The notes under the pieces are model-generated. The model was given only the letters and a program-made list of their open reading frames with translations, was not told the origin of the DNA and did not search any database. A DNA stretch of 64,000 nucleotides from Ascaphus truei (taxonomy: Eukaryota > Chordata > Amphibia > Anura > Ascaphidae), in the NCBI GenBank assembly GCA_036426205.1, contig CM071570.1:138188356-138252355 (forward strand). Reading direction: 5' to 3'. Shown piece after piece: positions 8,817 through 20,100 of the stretch (positions are counted from its first letter, which is position 1; the number at the start of each line of letters is the position of its first letter). Both the position numbers and the translations under genes were made by a program.

Positions 8817-11800
8817 GTGTCACAAAGTCCAGGTGAAGGCTAAAGGACTTACACAGTACTCCAGTTAGCTGGATGCTCGTGAAGATGGGAGCTGTATCTG
8901 TGGTGACCCACCTGAGAGACCTTGCTTCAGACCCACAGAACCGAGCAAGTATCGTGAGGGATAAAAGCTGCATTGCTGGCCTCATTCTCTTCCTAAGCCA
9001 TCAGGACACACGTGTGATAGAGTCTGCTCTCAAGGTGAGAGATGTGAGATACTGCAACGGATAGGTCTCACAATTATTATAGGGCACAGTTACTGGATAG
9101 AATTTAAACTTCAGCAATGACTGTACAATTTAGTGGCTTGATAATAACTTGCTATTGGAGAGCAATGTGATTTTTGCTACACTGGTACAGCACCGCATTA
9201 CTTACCTTAAGATTTCTAAATTAGTTTGTGTAACGAAATAGAAAGTATCATGTTTAAGGTCCCAGACACCGTCCCGCTTCCTTGACGTTTGACGGTCTCC
9301 TCTTAAATTTTTAAAGCCAGCGTCCTTTTTTGGCCATTAGAAAAATGTACAGATGTAGCTGCATTTCTTGTACATCACTCATCAGGGCAAAGACATCCAT
9401 AAAGCAACATTTTGTAGTGGGTCAAGTCCGAAAGTGCCGCAGGTCATGGCGACAGTTGCGTTATCCATGATCTCATAACAGGTTAAACCGTACAATAAGG
9501 CCACTACATCTGTATGTTGGAAAGCAGGGGGTCCTCAGAGCCAAAATTAACGGGGATTCAGATATCCCCTGCTTCAAACCTACCTTAAGAATGAAAAATG
9601 TTTTTCAGGAAATGCTGCTTTAAAAAATTATCATCACTAAAGCAAACTGAAGGACTCCAGCAATAATGCAGTCTAAACTTTTTTTTTGTGATCAGAGATG
9701 ATTACAATTTATGCCACTCCCAAGACTTGATGGACACTTTCAGTTGTGTTGAAGATTAGATCATTTACAAATTGATTTTTCCACTTGTGTTAATTTGAAG
9801 TGTCCTTAATGTTCGAATGCTCTTCTTTCCTATAACAGACAATTCACTATCTATGTGAAAATCCTACCCATTGTGAAATAATGAAAAATGAGCTGGGTAT
9901 GATGGTGAGCTTGGAAAACATAAGAAACCGGTAAGGTGAAAAAAAAAGCTAGCCTAGCTCTGCTTCATACTAGTGACAGATATAGTGTCTGGCCTACATT
10001 TGTATTAATCAATATGCTTTTGCAATAGGCAAATTAGCGTAATCCAACACATTTGTTTGTCGCAATCTCACTGTATGCTCTGATACTGGGATACTTGGAT
10101 CACCCAAGCTATAGCTGCACCTCCCTTAGAGTTTAAGGCCCATATTTACTAAGCAGTGCTATTCCACAGCGCACATACGTGAATGGGCCATTAGGTGTTT
10201 CATGGCACAGCGATGCTTAATGAATATAGGGCTCTACAATACATGTTTTCACCAGCTGCCAATAGCTTACCTTACTGAAGGAAGAGCTAAATTGTTATTA
10301 AATCCATGTTTTACAAGGTTAAGACTGCTGCAATACATTTAATCCTAAACCAGACTATTCATTCAATTCTGTAATCCAGAAATGACCAAACCATTGTAAA
10401 CGTCACAGAAATATTAGTACCCTGTTATAAATCAGAGGTTGCTATTTCTCTTTGGCACGTGAAATTAGGTGACCACTTTCCTCATTGACTAAGCGCAGAA
10501 AACTTGGTTTACCGCCGATATTTTCTTGTCGGTCATGATCCATTTTGGCGACATTCATTAGTTGTTACCGCACAGTTTTGGTGCGGGTGATGTTCTAGAA
10601 CGTTTCACCTCCCCAGGATAGCTCCTTGTACTTTGTTTGCCCATATACATCTGAATAAAAAGACTAATAATAAAACGTTGTTGACAAACTTTAAATTAAC
10701 CTGAAAGCCTGAAGTGGATGTGGATATGCGTATACAAAAGACAAAGTCCTGTATTTGTTTATTTTTGCAGGTGCGGTATTGGCGATGATATCAAGTTGCT
10801 TGCACAGAGTGTTCACAGTTTGCTAAATACGCCTATTCTTTTACACAATGCATACACACCAGAACCAACTGCTAGAAAGAACAGACCACAGTTTTTCTTG
10901 GCAAGCTCTAACAAAAGAGCCAAAACCATAACTCTTCACATCCATGGACTTGATAATGTGGTAAGTACCAGGTACGTGACTTGTGATATTTTCCATGTAG
11001 ATACCTTTGGCTTACAAAAAGTTTGTCAAAAAAAACAGTGTTCCATATAGTAAGTAAATAGTTCACCTTGACACAAATTTATATTCAAAAAAATAAAAAC
11101 AACTCCGTGGATCAAAGCAGCAACTCGTCCCAAGAGCTTACATTTAGTTTTTACCTGTAATGTTAGCGCCAAATAGATAGCAGATCTTTACGAATAAATA
11201 GTATCTGGGTATTTTGTAACCAAGCATTTGAAACTGGTTTAAAGTCCTGCACCCAAACAGAAAATGAGAAATACCTGAAGCAAACACTTATATATCGGGT
11301 TATAGTATAGTATTCATTGTTATTAAGTTACTCAAATGTTATTTGGTACTAGGCAGCAAAATCTATTTTTACACTGCCCCACATTGTACAACATGCAAGC
11401 ATGCAATCTCTTCGTGTTACCACATGAAAAAGAAAGGTGAAATAGCGAACGTTTTTCCTATCGCAATGTTTTTGATGCCTACTAAAGGAGAATTTAAGTA
11501 CAAAAAAAAGTGCATTACTTAAAGCAGCAAAACGTGAAATCCTTTTTAATAAATCAGGTCTGTAGTATTAGATAACTGTCATTTTTTTTTTTTTTTAACA
11601 CCCAATACCATTTTTACTGATTTAAAAAGTTTTATTTAAATGTACCGGTTCATTCTGTGGTTGCTACAGCAACCATTTAAGTCCTATCCACTTCCTTTTT
11701 TGAACTCTGGCTTGTGATACTTTGTTGCCAATGTACAATCTGTTGCTGTATTCCTAAGAGCAGACTATTATTCTGAAAGTTTTAACAATGTGTTACACTT

Positions 11801-14150
11801 AGTAATATAATGTTATACATCAGCTTTAGCATTTCAGCCTGCTCAGAAGGCGGCCATTATGTTAGGCACACAATCAGAATTTTTACAGACTTATAACAGG
11901 TTTTTTTTACCTATTTGTGAAAGCTGGGGACCGACTATTAATGCAGAGATTACAAAACACAAAAGATGTTTGATTATCCGTATGTCCCACAATATATTAC
12001 CCAACATTGAAAATGCACACTTAATTCCACATCACACTAGGACCCCAACATGTTTGTCTGACAGCATAGAGGTAGAAAGCTGTTTGCATATAGCTTGGCA
12101 TTCCCTAATGTGTGACTGGTTAAGGCCCCTGGCATTCTATGGTTACATCCATTTACTGTACTTGTTGTACAGACATTACACAAGGAAAGTCCATGTGAGG
12201 CATTCACAGCCGTTGTGGACCAGATGTATTTACAGTATATGTTTTCTCATAATGCTTAGTGTGTTCAGCAGAAGAATACAACATCGATTTAATGGAAGCA
12301 TTTCCCTAAGTCTACCCCCAGACTCCCACTTTCCATTATTGGAAATAAAATGAAAGATATATATCTATATAACAGAAGTCTGTTTTACTGTATGCATATT
12401 TTGGACACCACCTGCATCAGCTCTTTATGAACTACACACTTGGCCAGGAATTCAAATCTAGTCCAAGCTTTTTAATAATGTGTGTTTGACTCCTTACAAC
12501 AAAGCAAAACCTTGTTAGAGCTATTAGGACAACTTAATACTTAAATGTTTCATTTAACTTTTATTCCTTTCGTTAAAACTAGGAAAAGAAAAATCTATGT
12601 GAAGATGTACTGTTAAAAGTGAAAGGTGTAATCAGCATTACTTTTCAAGTAGCCATGAGGAGGTGCACTGTCAGAGTCAAGTCAGACCTGGCAACCGAGG
12701 TAAGAAATCCAGAGACCACAAAACACCAATGCAGATCTACCATTTTAATTTTTAAATGGTTAAAATAAACACTTTCAAAATGGAAAACAGCAATACTGTA
12801 ATTAGGCATTTTTGAAGAAAAATATGAATAAAATGCATTTGAGGGGATTGATTTAGTGATAATTAGGTATTTTTTTTTACATTTAAGCTGTATGCCTTAA
12901 TGTGTCTTACAGTGTTTAACTTCTGCTATTGCTGAAACAAGAGTTCTAAGAGCACAGCAGGTGATCAAGCATGAATGTGGAAGAGAGGTACAGTATGGCC
13001 TCATACATCATATTCTGTTACAGAACAATTAAACGCTTCATTTGTACTCAGTCCTTTCCTTATATAATGTGCTGCATGGCATTGCACATAATATTTTCTT
13101 ATATAAACCATTGAGAGTGTACACAGCGCTCTACATAGAATTTTACAAGGCGAGTCTGCCTCAGAGCTTACAATCTAATTTTACAGTCATTGATGTTCTA
13201 TTCAGTGCATTATTATTCTGTCAATTATTACTTATACCCCTATGAATTTGTCACGTAGCATAGTTGACAGACAAGTTAAAATCTATCCGTAGTTCTAATT
13301 GTACTTGAAACTTTCCTCCCGAGTGTGGGTAAAGAGGCCAGCACCTCTTCAGTGCCTGGAACACTACATCATCTTAATACAGAAAGAGATGCAGTGAATG
13401 GTCTTGGGGGAGAGGGGAGCGGGGCTTAATTAATATTGCAGAAGATCACATTTGCCAAGAAAATAAAATGGTAGCTTTTATTAATGTAACCTTTTCACCA
13501 TTGGGCGCTGTGTAACATACTGCTTTTCAGTCTGTTAGGAAGTAAAGGGATTTATGAATTGGCTTTCTGCATTTAGACTACAATTAAGATTTCTATTCTC
13601 TATCTACATAGGTTGATGCTCCACTCCCAAACATGAATTCACCTATGGAGAAGAATTCATACTTGCCGGACTATCTGCCTGAAGAGGAGAGTCCTCAGAA
13701 AGATATGGAAAAAGCTTTAACACAAACCGGATCGAAGGATGAAACTCACGGAAGCTGGATTAATGCTGCTGCAAATTTTCTCACTAAAACATTTTACTGG
13801 TGATACAGTGCTATACAAATAGTAAATGTGTATTCTTGTCTGTCATGAATTTGTTTGTCGCTCCTAAATCACTGTATAATGAAAACATGCCTTATTGTAT
13901 TAATCAGTACATTCCATTTTAAATGTTTGTGAAAAGTTGCAACTAGTGTTTAAAGTCTTCCAGAATCGTATTGTACTCATTTATTTTATTCTAAATTATA
14001 CCTTAAAATCAACTTCCATCTGTATTGCTTTTCTGAAAATGCTGTTTACAGCAAATACACCAATTACTTTTTCATTGTATCCACTTGGTACTTAGAGTGG
14101 TATAAAACTAGCCGTGCATTAGAGAATAAAATGAAACATTTCATATCAAG
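8817..14150 (+). CDS. ARMC1-like (second ARMC1 paralogue), complete
   Basis: Six coding exons give a 271-residue homologue of armadillo repeat-containing protein 1 (human ARMC1, 282 aa): 8885-9034, 9839-9930, 10771-10960, 12583-12699, 12913-12987 and 13612-13803 (TGA). All introns are GT-AG and the phases agree. I chose the ATG at 8885 (A at -3, G at +4) over 8873 (poor context); an in-frame TGA at 8834 closes the 5' side. Residues 1-81 are the armadillo part ([27 protein letters not shown]). Residues ~128-190 ([15 protein letters not shown] to CTVRVKSDL) resemble an HMA-like fold without the metal CxxC. The tail keeps [12 protein letters not shown] and [15 protein letters not shown]1 associates with the mitochondrial MICOS/MIB complex and affects mitochondrial distribution. 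Divergence from ARMC1 (roughly half identical by eye) and synteny indicate the paralogue rather than ARMC1. A poly(A) signal, AATAAA, lies at 14125-14130. Confidence 0.9.
9245..9590. repeat. Dispersed palindromic repeat family B, copy in ARMC1-like intron
   Basis: The right part carries GCAGGGGGTCCTCAGAGCC and ACGGGGATTCAGATATCCCC then CTGCTTC. Related pieces occur at 30060-30350, 53415-53790, 53930-54235 and 57770-58025. No coding content. Confidence 0.4.
10133..10240. repeat. Short MITE with ATATTTACTAAG end, copy 1
   Basis: It starts GGCCCATATTTACTAAGCAG and closes with an inverted form (GCTTAATGAATATAGGGC near 10217). Other copies are at 55833-55960 and 61322-61428, with a left end only near 54366. 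It lies in ARMC1-like intron 2. Confidence 0.45.
13050..13185. repeat. SINE-like repeat
   Basis: The sequence contains GTACACAGCGCTCTACATAG and AGAGCTTACAATCTAATTTT, phrases of a dispersed vertebrate SINE-type repeat; a second, longer example is at 51965-52140. It lies in ARMC1-like intron 5. Confidence 0.4.
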
Positions 14151-14518
14151 TAGATTATTTTTAATGAAAATGTTAGAGTACCTCAACAAGTACATTGTTT
14201 GATACCTATTTTTCTGGCTGGCTGTTTACAAGACTTGTACTCCACTTGTGACAGAAGCCTATTTTGTAAACTGAAAACATACATTTTCAGTATAAATATG
14301 CAAGTGAAGCTCAATATTCAGCGTGAATAGTTGTAATTACTTTTTTTTTTACCTTCAAGAAAAATGTACGTTTTTTTAAATATGTCATTTGCCGCACTAA
14401 TGGGGAAACAAAAGGAGTTGAATCTAATGTCTAGGTGTTTGATCACCATATGTTTTGTGCAGAGGGGTTTTCAGATTTTCATAATGAATTCCTCCATTGC
14501 ATGAATTGTTGCTTAAAA

Positions 14519-14702
14519 CAGCAGTGCGCAAACTGGGGGGCGCAAGACTGACTGCAAGGGGGGGGGGTTTACAGAAACTTAAATTAAGTGCCAGGGGAGC
14601 GGCAAAAGGCCTCTGTAAACCTTACTAAGTGAGGGGGGGGGTTGCGGAGAGAGGATAACAGCCGGCAGGGGGGCGCAGGGAAAAAAAGTTTGCGCCCCCC
14701 TT
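14519..14702. mobile_element. hAT MITE, family A copy 2, with exact 8-bp duplication
   Basis: It starts CAGCAGTGCGCAAACTGGGG and ends GTTTGCGCCCCCC plus TT. The flanks are identical 8-mers GCTTAAAA at 14511-14518 and 14703-14710. It is 184 bp, in the intergenic region after ARMC1-like. Confidence 0.9.
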
Positions 14703-14710
14703 GCTTAAAA

Positions 14711-16235
14711 GAAGCTGCCCCACATAGCAAGTAATCTTATTTTTTAATAACTTGACTCTTAGCTGACATGACCCCTAAAAGTAACAAATGTATGTGAATC
14801 TTGTGTAAAGGTGAATTTACCTGTATGTAGAAGTCACAAAAAGATATTAAAGAATGTTACAAAAAAAATAACACTCCTACATATTTGTTACTATGAAGAC
14901 ATTAAAAGTTAATAAATTATATATAATTAAATACTTATACTTGCCTATATTTCTTTGAATGGTGTAAATAACCTACATGTATCCCATTTACATTCATTCT
15001 TAATGGTCCCAAGAGAATGGTTGATAATAATGGGGAGGGTACCTGCTCAATTATGGTCAATAGAGGGTGTGCTATCTGGGATAAACAATCTTAAAAACAG
15101 TACTAGATGCAACAGGATCCCAAGGGGATATACCCAAAGAGCAACCTGTAATTGTAAAATAGATCTTAATATTAAGCTTGGTATAATATATAGTAGCAGC
15201 ATAAGGAAAATAAAAAAATCAATTAAATACACTTTTGCTGCGACCTAAAGTGCTATTTTGACAGTAGATGATTCATATAGAGCGGCTAGTTGCCGAATAT
15301 AAAGAATCACTATGATAAGTACTCTAAACAATCAAAATGTGATAAAAAGGAGAGTAGCTATGAAAATATGTTAATCATTGCACGTCAGAGGAATGAATAG
15401 GCTGCAGCCAAACCGATATAGACCATGTGGCTCTCATTATCTGCCACAACAGAGTGAGCAGAATGTAATGCCAGCTATCCAAATTTCCCGTTGTAGATAA
15501 ATTGCTAGAGTTGCAATTGTGGCTTTTAGAATAATACAGCGTACACTTTTAGGCCCGTTACTGGGTCGTGCTGATGACGTCACTGATAACCGATGCGTAT
15601 TTTGTTGAGTGAAACCCGCCCTATATGAACTATTCTATCTACTGTCCAACAAGCACTTTAGGCCGCTGCTAACTTTTTTTATACGAAGTTTAAAAGTTAT
15701 AGTTTATAATTAGAGGTTACTCTCTGACTGCATGACATTGGGATCCTATTTCTTTCTAATAATGGTCCCAAGAGGAACAGCGCCCTAAAATATTATGAAA
15801 GAATCCCAGCTTGGCTTGCTATTATAATTCTTTTAAATACTGCCTGATAAAGCAACTATTGGTAATTTAGTGTTTAAAGTGGAAAGCTCAACTTTTTTTT
15901 TTATGTAACCTGGACCAGGGCCCTCCAGAGGCAATCAGCGGTTCCTTGGCCCCTGGGGATGCCTGGTTCCCAAGCGGTTTGTCATTGTGTGTGGCACCAC
16001 GAAAATAAAAATAATACAAATCTGACCGAGGGATTCCCAATACAAACCGCAACATCATCTGACACAGCAGCTTTCTATTGGCTGCCAGACAGTCATCCCA
16101 GCAACCATTTTATCCTATTTTGTCCGACGGTGAAACAAATTATTATTATTTATTTTTTAAAGCCCACATGCAGGATGGATTGCTTTAAGCTGGTTTTCCC
16201 CATGCTTGCTGATCTCTCTCGACCCCCACTGTTAA
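14711..16235. other. Intergenic region between ARMC1-like and BCLAF1
   Basis: AT-rich sequence without recognisable exons. The phrase AATGGTCCCAAGAG occurs twice (about 15003 and 15763), suggesting parts of one repeat. I see no gene here. Confidence 0.5.
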
Positions 16236-16474
16236 CGCTTTGAGTGCCCTAGGACATAGCTACTATGCCCGGGGTAGTAGCTACAGCCACCAAAAAAAAA
16301 CAAAAAAACTGCTCTCTTTGGAGATCACGTCCTGCACTGCTATGGAGATCAGGACGTGGTCTGAAGCGATGAGGACTGAAGGAGGGGGGCTCCTCTCCTT
16401 CCGTCATCAGTGACAGAGGAGGTCACATGATCACAAGTGTCAGATGGGTCGCGGCCCTGCGGGCACTCAAAGGG
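16236..16474. mobile_element. piggyBac-like MITE flanked by TTAA
   Basis: The left end CGCTTTGAGTGCCC and the right end GGGCACTCAAAGGG are inverted, with TTAA on both outer sides (16232-16235, 16475-16478). TTAA plus a CCCTTTG-type end is the piggyBac pattern; Kolobok is an alternative. It is 239 bp without coding sequence and lies just past the expected BCLAF1 3' end. Confidence 0.75.
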
Positions 16475-17117
16475 TTAATGTAGAACCATTGCTTCCATAT
16501 TGCAGTAAGTACTCCTGGATTTATATTTAATAAAAATAAATTCTTTACGATCTGCAAATAAGTCCACCTCTTTCACCTTTCCATCGGACTTGAAGCTATT
16601 CCACGACATTTGTGTGATCTGTTAATATGAAATACTAAATAAATGCACTTGGACATAGACATAGAAAACTCTGAGCAGCAGCAGCCGCCACGTCCTTTCA
16701 GGAAATATTATTGGTAAATACTTGATATGAACAGAAATTCTTTCCAGCTGTGCAGAGCAAAATGTTTACTTTTCGAACAGAAATCATTGACAAAAACAAA
16801 GGTAACTTTCACAGTCTTTACCACACATCTTAGCAGAAGTACATTGCATTCAGCATAAACACTTAAAAAGCATCTCCTTACAAATTAACATTTTTCCAAT
16901 AGTGCTTCAGTTAAGCATTGTCTATGCTTGTTTCAGGATAGTTGTCAGCATAAGTCTATGCAAAGGTTTGAAGTTCTTTAAAATAAGGTTACAGTCCAAC
17001 TAAACTATTGTTAACCGACAGTAACGTTGAAGTAAAATGCTTACATTCATTTAGTGGGAAAATAGATCACATAAAATGTTTCCTGTTTTAGCTCTGATCC
17101 TCCACAATTCTGATACA

Positions 17118-20100
17118 TCACTCCTGTAAAAACAAATACAAAAAGTTGAACTACTTATTTAAGCAATGCTAATAATAATAATTATAATAAAAAGCACTAA
17201 GATAGGTGAAATGAATGCTGCATGGACAAGGGATGCAACAATTTATTTAAAGCAGCGCACAGTAAGACTGAAATGAAGTTTCCAATGTTCCTTACAACTT
17301 ACAAATGAACCTTGCCATAGTGATTGGTAGAAGCAAGTGAGGATACATGCTGTGCTTACATGATCTACTACAATAAGGACACTTAAAGGACCCATGGGAT
17401 CAAGTAAAACAGATTATTTTAAGGTTATCCTACTGCTCCAAACTTAATTTTAAAAATAAAGGAAAGGCTTACAAAAGAAACGTTTGAGCATAGATTGTTC
17501 CCTATAATAGTAGCTCGGTAGCTCAGGAGAGTATTTATTTACCTTTTCTTCCTTGCGTCGGTCTTCCATCGCTTCCTCTTCATCCTCCACCAGACCATCA
17601 CCTTGGTATTTGTCATGTGTCCATTTTGGACTGCTTCCTGATTTTTTAAAGGGAAACCGCCCTCTGCCACGCTGGAAGTTGCCACGGCCTCTTCCTCTTT
17701 TTTCCCAATAATCCACTCCATCATCCCTGTCATCGTGCTGGAACATCAAATAAAACCCAGATGACTACAGTCACTACAGACTTAAACCAGACAACGTATC
17801 TTTTCATTCCAAAAAGAAAAAGAAACATTTGGTCGTCAAATCAAATGAGAAGCCAGGATTAATACAAGAAAGTAATAGATATATTGTTGCAATGAAGACC
17901 ACAGCTGTTCTTAATATAACTAAACGGTCTTTCATAAACCTTCACACAAGTTCACAGGTGCAAAATATCAATAGTGGCTTTCCTTCAGCTGATGTAAAAA
18001 TCTTTGTATGTCCTTTTTATTGAAGAAAGTGCGTTGTACCAAAAATCGCACTTCATGATGTTTTGCTACTATACTGGGTGTTTAAAATGTAGAGCATCAG
18101 ACCCTTTATTTGTGTTTTAATCAGAAAAAGGGGAGATAAGAGCCTTTAAATAGTCAACATTGTTTCTTATGCAAGGACGGCTGTTTCTCTCAATAGGCTC
18201 GCAATGAATGTCAGAATTGACACTTCTGTGCAACATTGGGCTGCTATGTCATACAAGTATTGTCATCAGTAGCGAAGTGAAGTAGATTTTTGACAAAATG
18301 TTGGTAGTTACATCATAGTTGACTAAATTTGCTTTGTAACCAACTTTATTTTGCAAAACGGACTTGTACCATACTCTAGACCAGGGGTGCGCAATCTGTT
18401 CTCCTGCGCCCCCCTCGCACGGTCCTCCGGCATTTAAATTAAATGCCAAGGGGGAGAGCGCTGGACCTCTGTAACCACCGCCGCATGCCCCCCCCCCCCC
18501 CCCCCCCCCCACCTCCCCGAAAATCTCGCACCCCTGTTCTAGTCCAGTGGTAAAACAAAAACTTAGGCCAGGATTTATCAAGCTCGGAAAAGTGGTATCA
18601 CAGCACCATCCAGTGTTACCTGCCACTGACTTTAAAGGCAGGGGAAGCGGGATGGAGCTGCAATAACACTCAGAGCTTGGCGAATCTCCCAATAAGACCT
18701 ATATACATTAAAGGGTGTTATACTTTAGCACGCCATAACTCCCATCAAATGAATGCCATTTAAGATGTGCTAAAGCTTTGCACCCTTGAGTGCATATGGA
18801 CCTAAGCGGTGCAGGCATCATGTACCCCCAACAGCTGAAATTTTTTTTTCTTATAAACCAAATATACTATTTCTACATTTACGCAGCATAACATTGAAAT
18901 ACAAGAAAAAAAATAATGGCTGTAAAATGTTACATTTTATTGTCCAGTACTATGAAATGTGGAATTTATTTTGCTCCAAGTGAGCTACAGGATCCCAGTT
19001 CAAATGAGTGATTGCCCCAAAATAAAAAATAAAAATGTATAAAGTGGAAAATAAATCTCGACATGCAAAGAGAAAAACTCTTCAACACCCACCAGAAAGT
19101 ACTTCTTGCTTTTAGGAGTATATTCTGGATCCCACTCCTCTTCTTTAGGCCGCGTTTGAAAAGCTGTGCTTGTATTCACAGGACCAGTACTTGTTCCAGC
19201 AAACACCCCTTGCGCGCGACCTCTGCCTCTAATTCGAAACTGCTAAACAATTGTCTAAGTTGGTGAAGCGTTCACTTTGAACATAGCAAAGACAATTATG
19301 TGGTGTGTTATCTATGCTAAATACTGCTGACAAAAGAACAAGTAGCAGTGTGAAGCCAAGAGACAAATTATTATTGTATGTCTTTTCAACACTATTTTCA
19401 ATTTTATGGAGTAGATTGTCTATTGCATTTGCTTTTCTTAAAATCATAGCAATCCTGGCGTGTTTGATGGTAATTTTTGTACAATCTGATGTTAAAACCA
19501 CAGTATTTTTAATCAGATTTGCTAGAGATTCCACAGATGCCCCAGTGACAGGGAGAGTACTTTTTAAGTCTTGTTCAAAGAATACCCAAAGTATTTTTGC
19601 GAGTATATGTCGCATAAAATAGAATCCTTCAGTTAAGACTAAATCACATTGGTTTATTGGCAGCAGCAAAAATGACATGGCACTCCTCAGTATCGAAAAC
19701 AGTAAGTCATTGAAGGTGCATAACTAACATTTCTGTGATCAGGAAAAACGTAATACATGAGACCAAAATGCTGGTTATGCACTTATACTCTTGCAGACAC
19801 GCTGGAACGCTCTGTATTATTATCCATTACTACTGATGGGTTGGGCACTGTTAACCAGTAAGCACCAATTTTATACAAAATCAATTTCAAGAAGGTGTAC
19901 ATGAATACACATTTTCTGACACTGTAGTGGCAGTGAGTCCCTTTGGCACTGCTCCCAAACCTAAAAACAGGATCATGCTAACTATGAGGTCTAAATAGAA
20001 AAATGAGAAAAGATAGGATTGTTACCTGCCTTTACATCACATCAACACGTCCAAACAGCCCCCATTTTTAAAAACCTCCAAAAGGAAGCCAAATTTAGTT

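Noticed and set aside
11859..12353. 164-codon open frame on the plus strand in an ARMC1-like intron
   Set aside because: It lies between well-supported exons 3 and 4, has no recognisable domain or family resemblance, and its composition matches AT-rich intron; probably chance.
15569..15610. CTGATGACGTCACTGA considered as a hammerhead core
   Set aside because: No GAAA at the right distance after a closing stem; CTGATGACGTCA is more simply a CRE-like palindrome by chance.
18488..18510. C23 homopolymer as a functional G-quadruplex site
   Set aside because: It is a single-base run inside a MITE copy, better explained by slippage or assembly length error than by function.
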